Shown piece by piece: positions 1 through 9,132 of a stretch of 64,000 nt of DNA (positions within the stretch are counted from its first letter, which is position 1; each line of letters begins with the position of its first letter). This stretch comes from Gimesia chilikensis. Its GTDB lineage: Bacteria; Planctomycetota; Planctomycetia; Planctomycetales; Planctomycetaceae. Below the pieces are notes generated by a model. The model was not told the DNA's origin. It ran no database searches and saw nothing but the letters and a program-made list of their open reading frames with translations. Position numbers and translations under genes: made by a program. The stretch spans positions 216,765-280,764 of the forward strand of contig NZ_VTSR01000008.1 in NCBI RefSeq assembly GCF_008329715.1, read 5' to 3'.

Positions 1-666
1 TTTGACACCACGTTTGGTGAGTTCGCTGCCGGCTTCTTTTGGGGAAATACGAACTGTACGTTCTTCGACAATATCATCAGAGGAACCGGGCACACTGTCT
101 GGCCCCCACGAACGTACGACGATCTCAGAACTTAACAACTCCTTGTCCACCCGCAGCACAATGGGTCGTTGCCACGCGTCGAGATCGCGTAGCATGCCTG
201 GCATCGGATCCTTATCTTTTTTGTCTTGGATTTGCTGCATAAACGTATCAGCCAACTGTTTCACCTGGGAACGCGTCTCATTAACACGTCGTTCCTGATC
301 TGCTCTGTGTTGTTTTTCACTCCGATAATGGAGATACCCAGGAAGCATCACGCATCCGGCCAGCAAGAATAATACAATCCACTTCAGGAATTCGAATTGT
401 TTCGAATGGGTGGGCGTTGCTTCGTCCGTTTCCGAACTGTCGGCAGACGAGTTTGCTACCACGGAATCTATGGCACGTTCCTGCATCCGTTTCTTGAACT
501 GCTGTGAAGCCGTAGAGATCCCTTGCGTCAGGGCCAGATAGACAAATTCCAGGGTCGCGGCGAGGATTTTCGTTACCCATTCCAGAAGCAGTATACCTAA
601 TCCTTCCAGAATGGCTAAAAGAATGACCCCGACCACGACCACGACAATAATAATGATGTATGTCAT
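1..666 (-). CDS. Membrane-anchored hypothetical protein, C-terminus cut by window edge
   Basis: The gene starts at the ATG at 666 and stays open for 222 codons to the left edge, so the C-terminus is missing. Two hydrophobic segments are visible. The first is an N-terminal helix beginning MTYIIIIVVVVVGVILLAIL, followed by a second hydrophobic stretch to about residue 45. The other lies at about residues 95-110 (WIVLFLLAGCVML). A charged, probably coiled-coil linker follows (about residues 115-150). Near the end, GPDSVPGSSDDI resembles the Gly/Asp-rich calcium-binding loop of type II pseudopilins and similar planctomycete proteins. I do not recognise a family and assign no function. An alternative frame over the same DNA gives a longer-looking but unnatural Arg-rich product and was rejected. 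Confidence 0.6.
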   Translation of the reverse strand, partial: MTYIIIIVVVVVGVILLAILEGLGILLLEWVTKILAATLEFVYLALTQGISTASQQFKKRMQERAIDSVVANSSADSSETDEATPTHSKQFEFLKWIVLFLLAGCVMLPGYLHYRSEKQHRADQERRVNETRSQVKQLADTFMQQIQDKKDKDPMPGMLRDLDAWQRPIVLRVDKELLSSEIVVRSWGPDSVPGSSDDIVEERTVRISPKEAGSELTKRGVK

Positions 667-716
667 TAACCTGATTCAGTCTCTTGCGTGCAGGGCGACG
701 AATTGCCAGAAAATGA

Positions 717-745
717 CAGTACCATTCGGACCTGACACCTTTTAC
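717..745. repeat. REP-like dispersed repeat, GGTGTCAGG core
   Basis: Read on the minus strand this segment holds AAAAGGTGTCAGGTCCGAAT. It shares the GGTGTCAGG core and flanking A-run with the inverted pair at 1544-1596. From memory, such sequences recur between genes in planctomycetes and other genomes and are often linked to REP-associated tyrosine transposases. No such transposase is in this window. It overlaps the last codons of the gene ending at 742. Confidence 0.4.
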
Positions 746-1128
746 TGTCTCTCTAGATAAGAATCCCATTTATCATTGGCAAATTGAATTCTCAAAACCT
801 CAAGTCCCTCCAGAAAATGCGGATCAAACACCCCATTTTCAACCACATGCGATAAACACTCACTATCTATAAATTGATCAACCTGTCTCAGGCTGCCTTC
901 ACGAACATTTACTATTAATGCATCAACAAAGCGCTTACCCCACTCTTTTTCGAGTATCTGAATATTCGCGTCAAAATTATCTTCAGTAAAACACTGTGGT
1001 AACAAATAGATACTTTCCCAGGCAGCGAAATTGATATCATTGCATAATGTAATTAAATCATGCAGTTCATAGACACCTTTAAAAGGTTCAAAGCTTTTTT
1101 GAATATCATTCCAGTTAAAAATTTTCAT
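742..1128 (-). CDS. Small orphan hypothetical protein, AT-rich
   Basis: This 128-residue protein of unknown function begins MKIFNWNDIQKSFEPFKGVY. It is acidic, soluble-looking and has no signal peptide or membrane segment. I prefer the ATG at 1128 because GGAG lies about eight bases upstream; a TTG two codons earlier is possible. Codon use is clearly more AT-rich than in neighbouring genes, and a REP-like repeat and a duplicated leuS fragment lie on either side. This suggests recent acquisition. The size and composition recall immunity proteins of polymorphic toxin systems, but no motif supports that and no toxin gene is adjacent. Confidence 0.6.
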   Translation of the reverse strand: MKIFNWNDIQKSFEPFKGVYELHDLITLCNDINFAAWESIYLLPQCFTEDNFDANIQILEKEWGKRFVDALIVNVREGSLRQVDQFIDSECLSHVVENGVFDPHFLEGLEVLRIQFANDKWDSYLERQ

Positions 1129-1270
1129 TTCCAAATCTCCAACTCGAATTAATTCATTGTTGAGCCAACAGTTTCAAAGTTTATCTGTATCTTAATTGAA
1201 GCTTCATGCCAGATACCACTTTTATTATGGAGAGTGATGACAGCAGAATGACAAACAGGCGGAACTCTAT

Positions 1271-1476
1271 CATTCCCCACAGACAAAACAACAGCGCAGC
1301 AGGTCCCGCTGCTCCAGCGGAACCTGCTCGGCTGAAAGTCTGCCTCTGACTGCTCTCCGGTTCGCCGCGGCTTACTTCACTACGAAGTTGATCAACCGGC
1401 CGGGAATCACGACTGCTTTCACAATCGTCTTGCCTTCCAGGTATTTGGCGATGGTCTCGTCCTGCTCCGCGGCCTG
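1271..1476 (-). pseudogene. leuS': Partial second copy of the leuS 3' end
   Basis: This segment matches 3391-3597 almost base for base. It covers the last 34 sense codons and stop of leuS (stop at 1372-1374) plus about 100 bases downstream, including the terminator hairpin. Within the 105 coding bases there are six differences, and all six are synonymous third-position changes (for example GTG/GTA, CCG/CCC, ATC/ATT). Homology ends abruptly at 1476, inside GCCTG, a pentamer repeated in the intact gene. The fragment has no start and cannot be expressed as a synthetase. With the intact leuS end at 3493 it brackets the sulfatase gene as a direct repeat. Confidence 0.9.
1299..1327. terminator. Duplicated leuS terminator hairpin
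   Basis: Thirteen-base arms, GCAGGTCCCGCTG and CAGCGGAACCTGC, are separated by three bases and paired throughout except one G-T. It is identical to the hairpin at 3420-3448 downstream of intact leuS. There is no strong T-run, so the termination role is inferred from position and stem strength. Confidence 0.55.
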
Positions 1477-1543
1477 ATCGGCGTTGAGTGAAGAGAGGTT
1501 TCCATTACCTTGGGCACAACATCTTCAACTATCCAGGGAAATG

Positions 1544-1596
1544 AAAGGTGCCCGGAACCATTTCTGATATCGCGACTGGTTCCTGACACCCTCTTT
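1544..1596. repeat. Inverted REP-like pair next to the sulfatase 3' end
   Basis: The arms AAAGGTGCCCGGAACCA (1544-1560) and TGGTTCCTGACACCCTCTTT (1577-1596) are inverted copies with a few mismatches, separated by 16 bases. The right arm, read on the minus strand, carries the same GGTGTCAGG core as the repeat at 717-745. It lies between the leuS fragment and the sulfatase stop. It could serve as the sulfatase terminator, as a boundary of the duplicated segment, or both. Confidence 0.5.
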
Positions 1597-1622
1597 TATC
1601 CCGACGCTCACTGGAGAGTAAC

Positions 1623-3164
1623 TCAGCGGCTCATCGACTGCGAGTTGATGATCTTGCTGACATCGCCCACTTCCAACGACAGGCTCTTCTGGCTGGGAGG
1701 AAACTCCTTGAATGTGTCGATGAACTCGGTCATCAGCGGGCCGACCTGGCCGATCAGCCAACTGCGGTTCTCGGCCCACTCATCGTAGCCACGGGCCTCG
1801 TGGAACCGCTCGAACGGATCAAGCTTCAGGTTGGTGATGATCGGAGTCGAGAGGCTCGGTTGTTCGGCTCGGAACCACCGCTCCTGGTCGACGAACAGCA
1901 TCTTCCAGTCGCCGTAGCGAACGCCGTGGAACTTGGCCTCCGTGAAATAGAAGAACTCCTTCCGCTTCGTCTTGCCCTCGTTCAACAGCAGGTCGCTCTG
2001 GTCGTACCCGTCGAGGTGAACCTTGTAATTGCGGCCGCCGATCGTCTTGCCCTTCCTCAGTTCCCCCTTGATGTTCTTCTCGCCGACCCAGGCCATCAGC
2101 GTGGGAATCCAGTCTTCCATCGTCATGAATTCGCCGGTAGCGGTGCCGGCAGGAATGTGGCCCTTCCACTTGACGAGCATCGGGACGCGGAAGCCCCCTT
2201 CCCAGCCTCCAGCCCCTTTCTGTCCGTGGAAGGGGTGGTTGCCGCCATCCGGCCAGCTGTTACATGGAGCGCCGTTGTCGGTTGAGAACATCACGATCGT
2301 GTTATCTGCGACCTTCAGTTCCTCGAGCAGGTCGAGCAGTTCGCCCACGTCGTCGTCCATCTCCGCCATGCCGTCGGCGTAGAGGCCGTAGCCGGTCTTT
2401 CCCTCGTACTCCTTGTTGAGATTCGTACGGTAGTGCATGCGGGTCGTGTTGTGCCACACGAAGAACGGCTTGTCGTCCTTCACGGCCTCGCTAATGAATC
2501 GCTTCGACTCGACGAGCACCTCCTGGTCCAGGTTGCGTTGCCGCTCGCGTCCCCACGGGCCGAGGTCTTTCACATCCTGCGTGCCATCCGGCTTAGCCTT
2601 GGAGTGAATCACACCGCGCTGCTTCAGCTTACGGTTCTCCTGAACCTTCTCATCCTTTGGATAGTCGTACTGCTCGGGGTACTCGCCGGCGTTGAGGTGA
2701 TAGAGGATGCCGAAGAACTCATCGAAGCCGTGATTCGTCGGCAGGTGTTCGTCACGGTCGCCGAGGTGGTTCTTACCAAATTGCCCGGTCGCGTATCCGT
2801 GGGGTTTCAGCATCTGGGCAAGTGTGGGGTCGCTCTCCTTAATGCCCTCCTTCGCCCCGGGAAGCCCGACTGTGCTGAGACCGGTCCGGATGGGGTACTG
2901 GCCGAGGATGAACGAGGCCCGCCCGGCCGTGCAGGAGGCCTGGGCATAGTGCCCCATGAAGATCATTCCCTCTTTAGCTAGACGGTCGATGTTCGGAGTC
3001 GTGCCGCCCATCATGCCACGATGATAGGCGCTGATGTTCCACATCCCGACATCATCGCCCCAGATGACAAGGATGTTCGGTTTATCAGCGGCACGGGCTT
3101 CAACCGTGGCTGAGAAAGTGGCCAGGAACGACAGCAGGAGGACAAGCAGGGATCTTGACAACAT
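1623..3164 (-). CDS. Secreted sulfatase (formylglycine-dependent arylsulfatase family)
   Basis: This 513-residue type I sulfatase hydrolyses sulfate esters, probably on marine polysaccharides. Residues 1-26 form a signal peptide ending ARA, so it acts in the periplasm or outside the cell. The core begins KPNILVIWGDDVG, whose paired Asp residues bind the metal ion. CTAGR at about 78-82 is the C-x-A-x-R site whose Cys is converted to formylglycine. A second metal-binding motif, FSTDNGA, lies mid-protein. The ATG at 3164 is chosen because AAAGG lies about six bases upstream and the signal peptide starts there; an in-frame start at 3200 is less likely. The gene is flanked by two copies of the leuS 3' end, suggesting it was inserted or duplicated at this site. 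No modifying enzyme or carbohydrate transporter is adjacent. Confidence 0.92.
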   Translation of the reverse strand: MLSRSLLVLLLSFLATFSATVEARAADKPNILVIWGDDVGMWNISAYHRGMMGGTTPNIDRLAKEGMIFMGHYAQASCTAGRASFILGQYPIRTGLSTVGLPGAKEGIKESDPTLAQMLKPHGYATGQFGKNHLGDRDEHLPTNHGFDEFFGILYHLNAGEYPEQYDYPKDEKVQENRKLKQRGVIHSKAKPDGTQDVKDLGPWGRERQRNLDQEVLVESKRFISEAVKDDKPFFVWHNTTRMHYRTNLNKEYEGKTGYGLYADGMAEMDDDVGELLDLLEELKVADNTIVMFSTDNGAPCNSWPDGGNHPFHGQKGAGGWEGGFRVPMLVKWKGHIPAGTATGEFMTMEDWIPTLMAWVGEKNIKGELRKGKTIGGRNYKVHLDGYDQSDLLLNEGKTKRKEFFYFTEAKFHGVRYGDWKMLFVDQERWFRAEQPSLSTPIITNLKLDPFERFHEARGYDEWAENRSWLIGQVGPLMTEFIDTFKEFPPSQKSLSLEVGDVSKIINSQSMSR

Positions 3165-3492
3165 GGTATGCCTTTCGCGTTGGAGAATCTTCGCATCCAT
3201 TTCGTTTATGCTTCAACCGGTCCGACCAGTTCAGATTACTTCACACAGGGTGGCCACGTTAGCTCGCACTACAATCATATTAGATCTTAGGCAGCGTTAT
3301 CCACTTGAATACTGTGCATTTGAATAATTCAGCAAAAGTCAGCTGCCCGCGTTCCGTGGACCGGGCTATTAAAGGGGGGCACGTTTCTTTCATTTCCCCA
3401 CAGCCGCAACAACAGCGCAGCAGGTCCCGCTGCTCCAGCGGAACCTGCTCGGCTGAAAGTCTGCCTCTGACTGCTCTCCGGTTCGCCGCCGC
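3165..3492. other. Spacer between leuS and the sulfatase gene
   Basis: This holds the sulfatase upstream region and the leuS 3' flank. The part from 3391 is shared with the copy at 1271. No further gene is supported here. Promoter elements for the sulfatase are not obvious by eye. Confidence 0.5.
3420..3448 (-). terminator. leuS terminator hairpin
   Basis: The hairpin has 13-base arms around a CTC loop, about 45 bases past the leuS stop. Only TGTTGTTG, not a pure T-run, follows on the minus strand, so efficiency is uncertain. Confidence 0.55.
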
Positions 3493-6417
3493 TTACTTCA
3501 CCACGAAGTTGATCAACCGGCCCGGAATGACGACCGCTTTGACGATCGTCTTGCCTTCCAGGTATTTGGCGATGGTCTCGTCCTGCTCCGCGGCCTGCTG
3601 CATCGCTGCCTGGTCGGCATCGGCGGCTACCGAGATCTTGGATCGCAATTTTCCATTCACCTGCACCGGCACTTCGACCACCGATTCCTGCAGCAACGCT
3701 TCGTCATACTGCGGCCAGTCGGCGTAAGCCAGCGACTCGGTATGACCGAGGATGCTCCAGAGTTCCTCGGCGATGTGCGGTGCGAACGGGGAGAGCAACA
3801 GGAGGAAATCAGAGAGCACCGAACGCGAACGCGTCTTCTGCTGTCCCATCGCGTTCACGAATTCCATCATGCGGCTGATGGCCGTATTGAACGAGAGCTT
3901 CTCGATATCTGCGGACACGGCTTTGATGGTCTTGTGCAGAATCCGCAACTGTTCTTCGGAAGGATCTGCGTCGGTCACGCCCTCGTTCAACTGCAACTCT
4001 TCGGCACGTTCGTCGATGATCAACCGCCAGACGCGACCGAGGAATCGACAGACGCCGTCCACGCCGCTCATGCTCCAGGGCTTGGTCGCTTCGAGTGGCC
4101 CCATAAACATTTCGTACATCCGCAAGGAATCGGCACCGTACTCGTCCACCACAAAGTCGGGATTGACCACGTTACCTCGCGACTTCGACATCTTATGCGC
4201 GCGGCTGTTGACGAAGATCTCCGGTTCACCCACGAGCACGAAATCTTCGCCCGCTTTCTCTACCTGCTCTGATTCGAGTTTGATCGGCGTGGCTGGCTCA
4301 CCTGAGTTCTTAATGGCCCATTTCGTGTCGGACTCATCCGATTCTTCTACGTCTTTCGCGGAGATCCAGGAGCCGTCGGCTTTCTGGAAGCCGGTCAACT
4401 CGACATCGCCGAGAATCATCCCCTGGTTCACGAGCTTCTGGAACGGTTCGGGGCAGGTCACATAACCGCGGTCGAACAACACCTGATGCCAGAAACGGGC
4501 ATAGAGCAAGTGCAACACCGCGTGCTCGCCACCGCCGATGTAGAGATCGACGGGCAACCACTGTTTTTCAATCTCGGGATCGATAAACCGCTCTCCGTTT
4601 TTCGGATCGGCATACCGCAAATAGTACCAGCAGGAGCCCGCCCATTGCGGCATGCTGTTGACTTCCCGCATCAGGCGCGTGCCGTCCGCGTCGGTTTTGT
4701 ACAACCACTCTTCAGGGGCGACAGACAACGGCGGCTCCGGAGTGCCCGTCGGCTTGAATTCCTTCAACTCGGGAAGTTCGACGGGCAAATTCTCCGCCGC
4801 CTCGGCCCGCATCAATCCGGTGATGTTGCCGTCCGCATCGAGCTCATGCCAGATCGGGAACGGCTCGCCCCAGAAGTGCTGACGACTGAAGAGCCAGTCC
4901 CGCAACCGGTAATTAACGGCCCCTTTGCCCACGCCCTGACTGACGAGGTCCGCGGTAATCTGTTTCTTGAAGTCAGCCGTCGGCGTGCCGTCAAAGGCCC
5001 CTGAGTTGATCGCCGTCCCGAACCCGGAGAACGGCGTGCGTTTCTGGCCGTCGATTTCGGCTTCGAGCGCCTGTTCGTCTTTGGAGGGAGTATAATCCGC
5101 GGGCGGTTCGACCACCGCGATGATCTGCAAATCAAATTCCACCGCGAATTCCCAGTCGCGCAAGTCGTGCGCAGGAACCGCCATGATCGCACCGGTGCCG
5201 TAGCTACTCAAGACGTAGTCCGCAATCCAGACCGGAACCCGCGTTCCATTCACCGGGTTGACCGCATAGCTGCCGGTAAAGACGCCCGTCTTCTCCTTGG
5301 CGAGATCGGTCCGGTCGAGATCACTCTTGAGGGCCGCCTGTTTGCGATAGGTGTCGACGGCTGCCTTCTGATCGGCTGAGGTCAAACGATCCACGAACGG
5401 ATGCTCGGGCGCCAACACCATGTAGGTAGCCCCGTACAACGTATCCGGGCGGGTTGTGTAAACCCGCAACACGTCGGCTTCCTGGTCTTCCGGAAAGCCT
5501 GCTGAGCGACGCTTCGCTTTCCAGTTGTCAAATTCCGCATAGACGTCTGCTTCCGGGTCGCCCGAGCCGATAAAGAAATCGACCTCGGCCCCTTCACTGC
5601 GGCCAATCCAGTTGGTCTGGAGCGACTTGATCGAATCGGACCAGTCGAGACCTTCGAGCCCGTCCACGAGACGATCGCCATACTTGGTGATTCGCAACAT
5701 CCACTGCCGCAAGGGAACCCGCTCGACCGGATGGCCGCCCCGCTCGCTCTTGCCGTCGATGATCTCTTCATTCGCCAACACGGTTCCCAATTTCGGGCAC
5801 CAGTTGACCGGCGCTTCATGCTGGTAAGCGAGGCGCTGACGATCCTGGTAGCGGCGGACCGCTTCTTCGCCCGCGGCCTGCACTTTTTCAGGAATCGGCA
5901 ATTCGCTGATCGGACGGGCCCGCCCCGTGCGTTCTTTTCCGTCCGGTCCGGTCCACTTGCATTCGTTGTCGAACCAGGAATCGAACAACTGGAGGAAAAT
6001 CCACTGCGTCCAGCGGAAGTAATCGGGATCGGTCGTGGAGAATTCACGACTCCAGTCGTAACTGAAGCCGAGCATCTTCAACTGGCGGCGGAAGGTGTCG
6101 ATGTTTTTCTGCGTCGTAATCCGCGGCGGGGTACCGGTTTTGATCGCATGCTGTTCCGCGGGCAAGCCGAAGGCGTCCCAGCCCATGGGGTGCAAGACCT
6201 GCTTCCCCTGCATGCGGGCATGACGACAGACGATATCGGTGGCGGTGTAACCTTCCGGATGCCCCACGTGCAAGCCATCGCCCGACGGATAGGGAAACAT
6301 ATCGAGAACATACAGCTTGTCTTTCCCTTCAACAAAGTCTCCCGTTTTGAAGGTTTCGTGCTGGTCCCAATAGGCTTGCCATTTGGTTTCAATCCGCTTG
6401 GCGTCATAGCGAGGCAT
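3493..6417 (-). CDS. leuS: Leucyl-tRNA synthetase
   Basis: This is a class Ia synthetase charging tRNA-Leu with leucine in the cytoplasm; 974 residues, slightly longer than the usual bacterial enzyme. The HIGH signature appears as HVGH at residues 50-53 after the FPYPSGDGL lead-in. An editing domain follows ([20 protein letters not shown] is the conserved threonine-rich editing region). HKMSKSRGN is the KMSKS loop, and an anticodon-binding domain and C-terminal extension end in GRLINFVVK. The ATG at 6417 ([10 protein letters not shown]) matches the usual family start and has AGGAAG upstream; a GTG 30 bases earlier is less likely. Its last 34 codons are duplicated at 1372-1476. Confidence 0.98.
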   Translation of the reverse strand: MPRYDAKRIETKWQAYWDQHETFKTGDFVEGKDKLYVLDMFPYPSGDGLHVGHPEGYTATDIVCRHARMQGKQVLHPMGWDAFGLPAEQHAIKTGTPPRITTQKNIDTFRRQLKMLGFSYDWSREFSTTDPDYFRWTQWIFLQLFDSWFDNECKWTGPDGKERTGRARPISELPIPEKVQAAGEEAVRRYQDRQRLAYQHEAPVNWCPKLGTVLANEEIIDGKSERGGHPVERVPLRQWMLRITKYGDRLVDGLEGLDWSDSIKSLQTNWIGRSEGAEVDFFIGSGDPEADVYAEFDNWKAKRRSAGFPEDQEADVLRVYTTRPDTLYGATYMVLAPEHPFVDRLTSADQKAAVDTYRKQAALKSDLDRTDLAKEKTGVFTGSYAVNPVNGTRVPVWIADYVLSSYGTGAIMAVPAHDLRDWEFAVEFDLQIIAVVEPPADYTPSKDEQALEAEIDGQKRTPFSGFGTAINSGAFDGTPTADFKKQITADLVSQGVGKGAVNYRLRDWLFSRQHFWGEPFPIWHELDADGNITGLMRAEAAENLPVELPELKEFKPTGTPEPPLSVAPEEWLYKTDADGTRLMREVNSMPQWAGSCWYYLRYADPKNGERFIDPEIEKQWLPVDLYIGGGEHAVLHLLYARFWHQVLFDRGYVTCPEPFQKLVNQGMILGDVELTGFQKADGSWISAKDVEESDESDTKWAIKNSGEPATPIKLESEQVEKAGEDFVLVGEPEIFVNSRAHKMSKSRGNVVNPDFVVDEYGADSLRMYEMFMGPLEATKPWSMSGVDGVCRFLGRVWRLIIDERAEELQLNEGVTDADPSEEQLRILHKTIKAVSADIEKLSFNTAISRMMEFVNAMGQQKTRSRSVLSDFLLLLSPFAPHIAEELWSILGHTESLAYADWPQYDEALLQESVVEVPVQVNGKLRSKISVAADADQAAMQQAAEQDETIAKYLEGKTIVKAVVIPGRLINFVVK

Positions 6418-6805
6418 GGTATCCGGTCTTCCTGATTCGTTGGGCACTCGGGCCCGGTCAAAGATTTAAAATTCAACAGCCTGGAAACGTTTTCCCGGTC
6501 GTACAGGGTAACAGACAGACAGGTTGGCTGTCAGTGATATCTACAAGAATAGAGTAAGTTTAGCTATCCTCGGAAACTTTGCAATTCTGCCTGTTTTTGA
6601 GATCGAGGGTTTCTTTACAGTCCTCGATTTGTCAAAATGGACGGGCTTAGAATCCGCCCCAGAACAATCCGATTTTTGACACTTAGACTGTGTCCAGTTT
6701 TACTGTAGCGTCTCCAGGACCGTTTGGACCGAGTAGATTAATTTGAAAACGCTATGGTTAAATGCGACGCGATCTAGAACACGGCTCAGACCGGGAGTAA
6801 ACATA
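6418..6805. other. Divergent intergenic region, leuS / TIM-barrel gene
   Basis: About 390 bases separate two divergent starts, so promoters for both genes should lie here. I looked for a T-box leader upstream of leuS and saw no specifier stem or T-box sequence. No small gene is supported. Confidence 0.4.
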
Positions 6806-7771
6806 ATGGCAGTTCCTTCAGAGACCCAATTCAACCAGGAAACCAGCAGACGCGAATTTCTGAAATCAGCCTCCCTGGCCGGTTTCGGTGCCCTCGCAGC
6901 AGGTTCTTTGATCACAGACACAGTTTTGTCCGCCGGTGTTCAGAAAAAAACGGCTCCCGAACATCTGAAACTGAGTCTGGCCGCCTATTCTTTCAACCGG
7001 GATCTGCAGAAATACTGGCCCACGCCCCGCAAACGCAAAACCCCCGCTACCATGGATATCATGGATTTCGTGCGCTACTGCGGCGAGCTGAAACTGGATG
7101 GCTGCGAGTTGACCAGCTACTACTTCCCCAACCCGGTCAGTGAAGACTACCTGAAAGAGACGAAAGACCTCGTCGGCTCTCTGGGTATGGAAGTCTCCGG
7201 CACCGCCATCGGTAACGACTTCTGTCTGCCGGTAGGCAAAGCCCGCGATGAACAGCTGGAAATGACCCGCAACTGGATCGACTACGCCGCCATTCTGGGT
7301 GCGCCCGTCATCCGGATTTTCGCCGGTCGTGTTCCCAAGGGTGGCAACGAAGCAGAAGCCATCAAGATGTGCCAGAAAGGGATTAACGAATCGCTGAAGT
7401 ATGCGGAACAGAAAGGCGTCAGCCTCGCGTTGGAAAATCATGGCGGCATTACTTCCACCCCGGAACAGATGATGCGGATTATTGATGGCATCAACAAATC
7501 GCCCAACTTTGGCGTGAACTTCGACAGCGGTAACTTCCGCACCGAACATCCCTACGCAGACCTGGAAAAGATCGCTCCCCTGGCGATCAACGCCCAGATC
7601 AAAGTCGAAATGGGTGCCCGTGGGGAAGAAAAACCGGCCGACATTCCCCGGATCGTAAAAATTCTCAAGGACGCAAACTACAAGAACTTCATCGTCCTGG
7701 AGTATGAAGCCGATGAACCACCCAAAGAAGCAATTCCCGGCTACATCAAGCAGCTGCGCAAGCTGATTTGA
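6806..7771 (+). CDS. Tat-exported sugar phosphate isomerase/epimerase (xylose isomerase-like TIM barrel)
   Basis: This is a 321-residue member of the AP-endonuclease-2/xylose isomerase-like TIM-barrel family, which generally isomerises or epimerises sugars using a divalent metal. Residues 13-40 form a twin-arginine signal (TSRREFLKSASLAGFGALAA), so a folded, metal-loaded protein would be exported. Metal-ligand candidates are in SLALENHGG (Glu and His), FGVNFDSGNF (Asp) and FIVLEYEAD (Glu). The ATG at 6806 has GGGAG upstream and places the twin-arginine motif correctly; an upstream start would give an implausible 21-residue extension. The substrate is unknown. Planctomycete relatives often sit in carbohydrate catabolic clusters, which is not evident here. 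Confidence 0.85.
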   Translation: MAVPSETQFNQETSRREFLKSASLAGFGALAAGSLITDTVLSAGVQKKTAPEHLKLSLAAYSFNRDLQKYWPTPRKRKTPATMDIMDFVRYCGELKLDGCELTSYYFPNPVSEDYLKETKDLVGSLGMEVSGTAIGNDFCLPVGKARDEQLEMTRNWIDYAAILGAPVIRIFAGRVPKGGNEAEAIKMCQKGINESLKYAEQKGVSLALENHGGITSTPEQMMRIIDGINKSPNFGVNFDSGNFRTEHPYADLEKIAPLAINAQIKVEMGARGEEKPADIPRIVKILKDANYKNFIVLEYEADEPPKEAIPGYIKQLRKLI

Positions 7772-7817
7772 AGGTACTCGTTCCGCCTTACCCCATCAGG
7801 TCGCATGAGACGCCATC

Positions 7818-8198
7818 ATGGATGAAACCGATCCGCAACCCAATGAAAATAAATCAGGCCGCTCGTTCCTGGGGAATCAACTTCCTCTGGAGCGGGAGAC
7901 CTGCATCTTTATTCTGGTCAATGCACTGGATGTGTTTATGACCTACCTGCTGCTGGTCACCGGAAGTTTCCGCGAGTCCAACCAGTTGGCCAACTACTTC
8001 ATCGCCCATTGGGGCATCCGGGGGATGGTCTACTTCAAGTTCTCCCTGGTCGCCGTGGTGACGGTGATTGCCCAGATCGTGGCCCGCAAAAAGATGGAGA
8101 CCGGTCGCAAGCTGTTGAACTTCGGCTCATTGATCGTCGCGGGCGTCGTCATCTACAGCTTCGTACTGCTGATGCGCTCGGGCTACCTGTTTAAATAA
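7818..8198 (+). CDS. Small membrane protein, DUF5658-like
   Basis: This 126-residue protein has three hydrophobic helices after a 30-residue hydrophilic N-terminus. The first, with NALDVFMTYLLL, and the following ESNQLANYFIAHWG recall the conserved N-x-x-D and E-x-N-P-x-A regions of DUF5658 proteins. It probably sits in the cytoplasmic membrane; the function is unknown. It starts 46 bases after the TIM-barrel gene on the same strand and may be cotranscribed. Confidence 0.65.
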   Translation: MDETDPQPNENKSGRSFLGNQLPLERETCIFILVNALDVFMTYLLLVTGSFRESNQLANYFIAHWGIRGMVYFKFSLVAVVTVIAQIVARKKMETGRKLLNFGSLIVAGVVIYSFVLLMRSGYLFK

Positions 8199-8205
8199 CG
8201 AGGCT

Positions 8206-8922
8206 CTAAGGCAAGCGAACCAGGCCCGCCATCAGGAGTGCCGCCGTCTCGATCCGCAGGATGCCCGCGTTGATTTGAACCGCCTGTGCCCCAGCGTCCT
8301 CCGCTGCCTGAACTTCTTCAGCAGAAAAGCCCCCTTCGGGTCCGATCAGAATCACAACACCGGCTGCGGACGCTTCCGGTCCAGACAGATTCCGTTCCGT
8401 CCACGCGACTCCCTGCGGATCGGCGATCAGCAGTTGCTGCTCTGCCGGGTCGATCTCCTTGAGGAAGTCGCTCAACGCCTGTAACGGGGCCAGCTCCATC
8501 AGTCGAATCTGGCCCGACTGTTTCGCGGCAGACACGATCGTCTGTTGTAATTTTTTCAATCGGTTCTCACCCGGGTCGACGCTGCTTCGTTCCGTGGTCA
8601 GGGGCACGAGCCTGGTGACGCCCAGCTCGGCTGCTTTTTCGACCAGCCAGCGAAAGCGGTCTCCCTTGGGAACCGCGGTCGCCAGAATCAGGGGAACCTG
8701 TGTCTCAGCCTCGATTTCGTGACGACGCACCACCTTGATATCGACCGTTTTCCGACCTGTTTTCTCAATCTGCCCCTCGGCTTCGATTCCGGTACCGTTA
8801 AACAGCAGGACCTCATCCCCCACCTTCATCCGTAAAACGTGCAGCAGATGATGGGCCTCGCTCCCGTCCAGCTGGAGGAGCGCGTCGTCCAAAGAACCTT
8901 CATAAAAAAAACGGTGCGTCAT
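8206..8922 (-). CDS. rsmE: 16S rRNA (uracil1498-N3)-methyltransferase
   Basis: This SPOUT-class enzyme methylates U1498 of 16S rRNA using S-adenosylmethionine. At 238 residues it is close to the usual 240-250. The N-terminal PUA-like domain begins MTHRFFYEGS and contains HHLLHVLRMKVGDEV. The C-terminal trefoil-knot domain shows the family signature VILIGPEGGFSAEEV and ends GILRIETAALLMAGLV. Its stop converges on that of the small membrane gene with only seven bases between. Confidence 0.95.
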   Translation of the reverse strand: MTHRFFYEGSLDDALLQLDGSEAHHLLHVLRMKVGDEVLLFNGTGIEAEGQIEKTGRKTVDIKVVRRHEIEAETQVPLILATAVPKGDRFRWLVEKAAELGVTRLVPLTTERSSVDPGENRLKKLQQTIVSAAKQSGQIRLMELAPLQALSDFLKEIDPAEQQLLIADPQGVAWTERNLSGPEASAAGVVILIGPEGGFSAEEVQAAEDAGAQAVQINAGILRIETAALLMAGLVRLP

Positions 8923-9132
8923 GAATGTTTCTCAAGAAATCACTGATCGAAGAAGAGGCGGTACGGCTTTAATTTACGCAAGTTGAGGAAAATGAACTCA
9001 GCAGCCACGGTTCGGTCATGCCGATAGTAGTCATTGGCCGATTTTAACAATAAGGCAGGATTCCGTAACAGCGGGACCAGAGAATCTGAGCAAATCTGTT
9101 CAAACATCATTTTCATCGGGTCAACTTCAATC

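Noticed and set aside
317..769. 150-codon minus-strand frame overlapping the first gene
   Set aside because: Arg/Gly/His-rich product in the shadow of the better frame from 666, which has membrane helices and normal codon use.
1510..1788. Plus-strand frame across the leuS fragment junction
   Set aside because: Antisense to the sulfatase 3' end, with Ser/Thr-rich composition typical of a shadow.
6418..6805. T-box leader for leuS
   Set aside because: No T-box consensus or specifier-loop structure visible.
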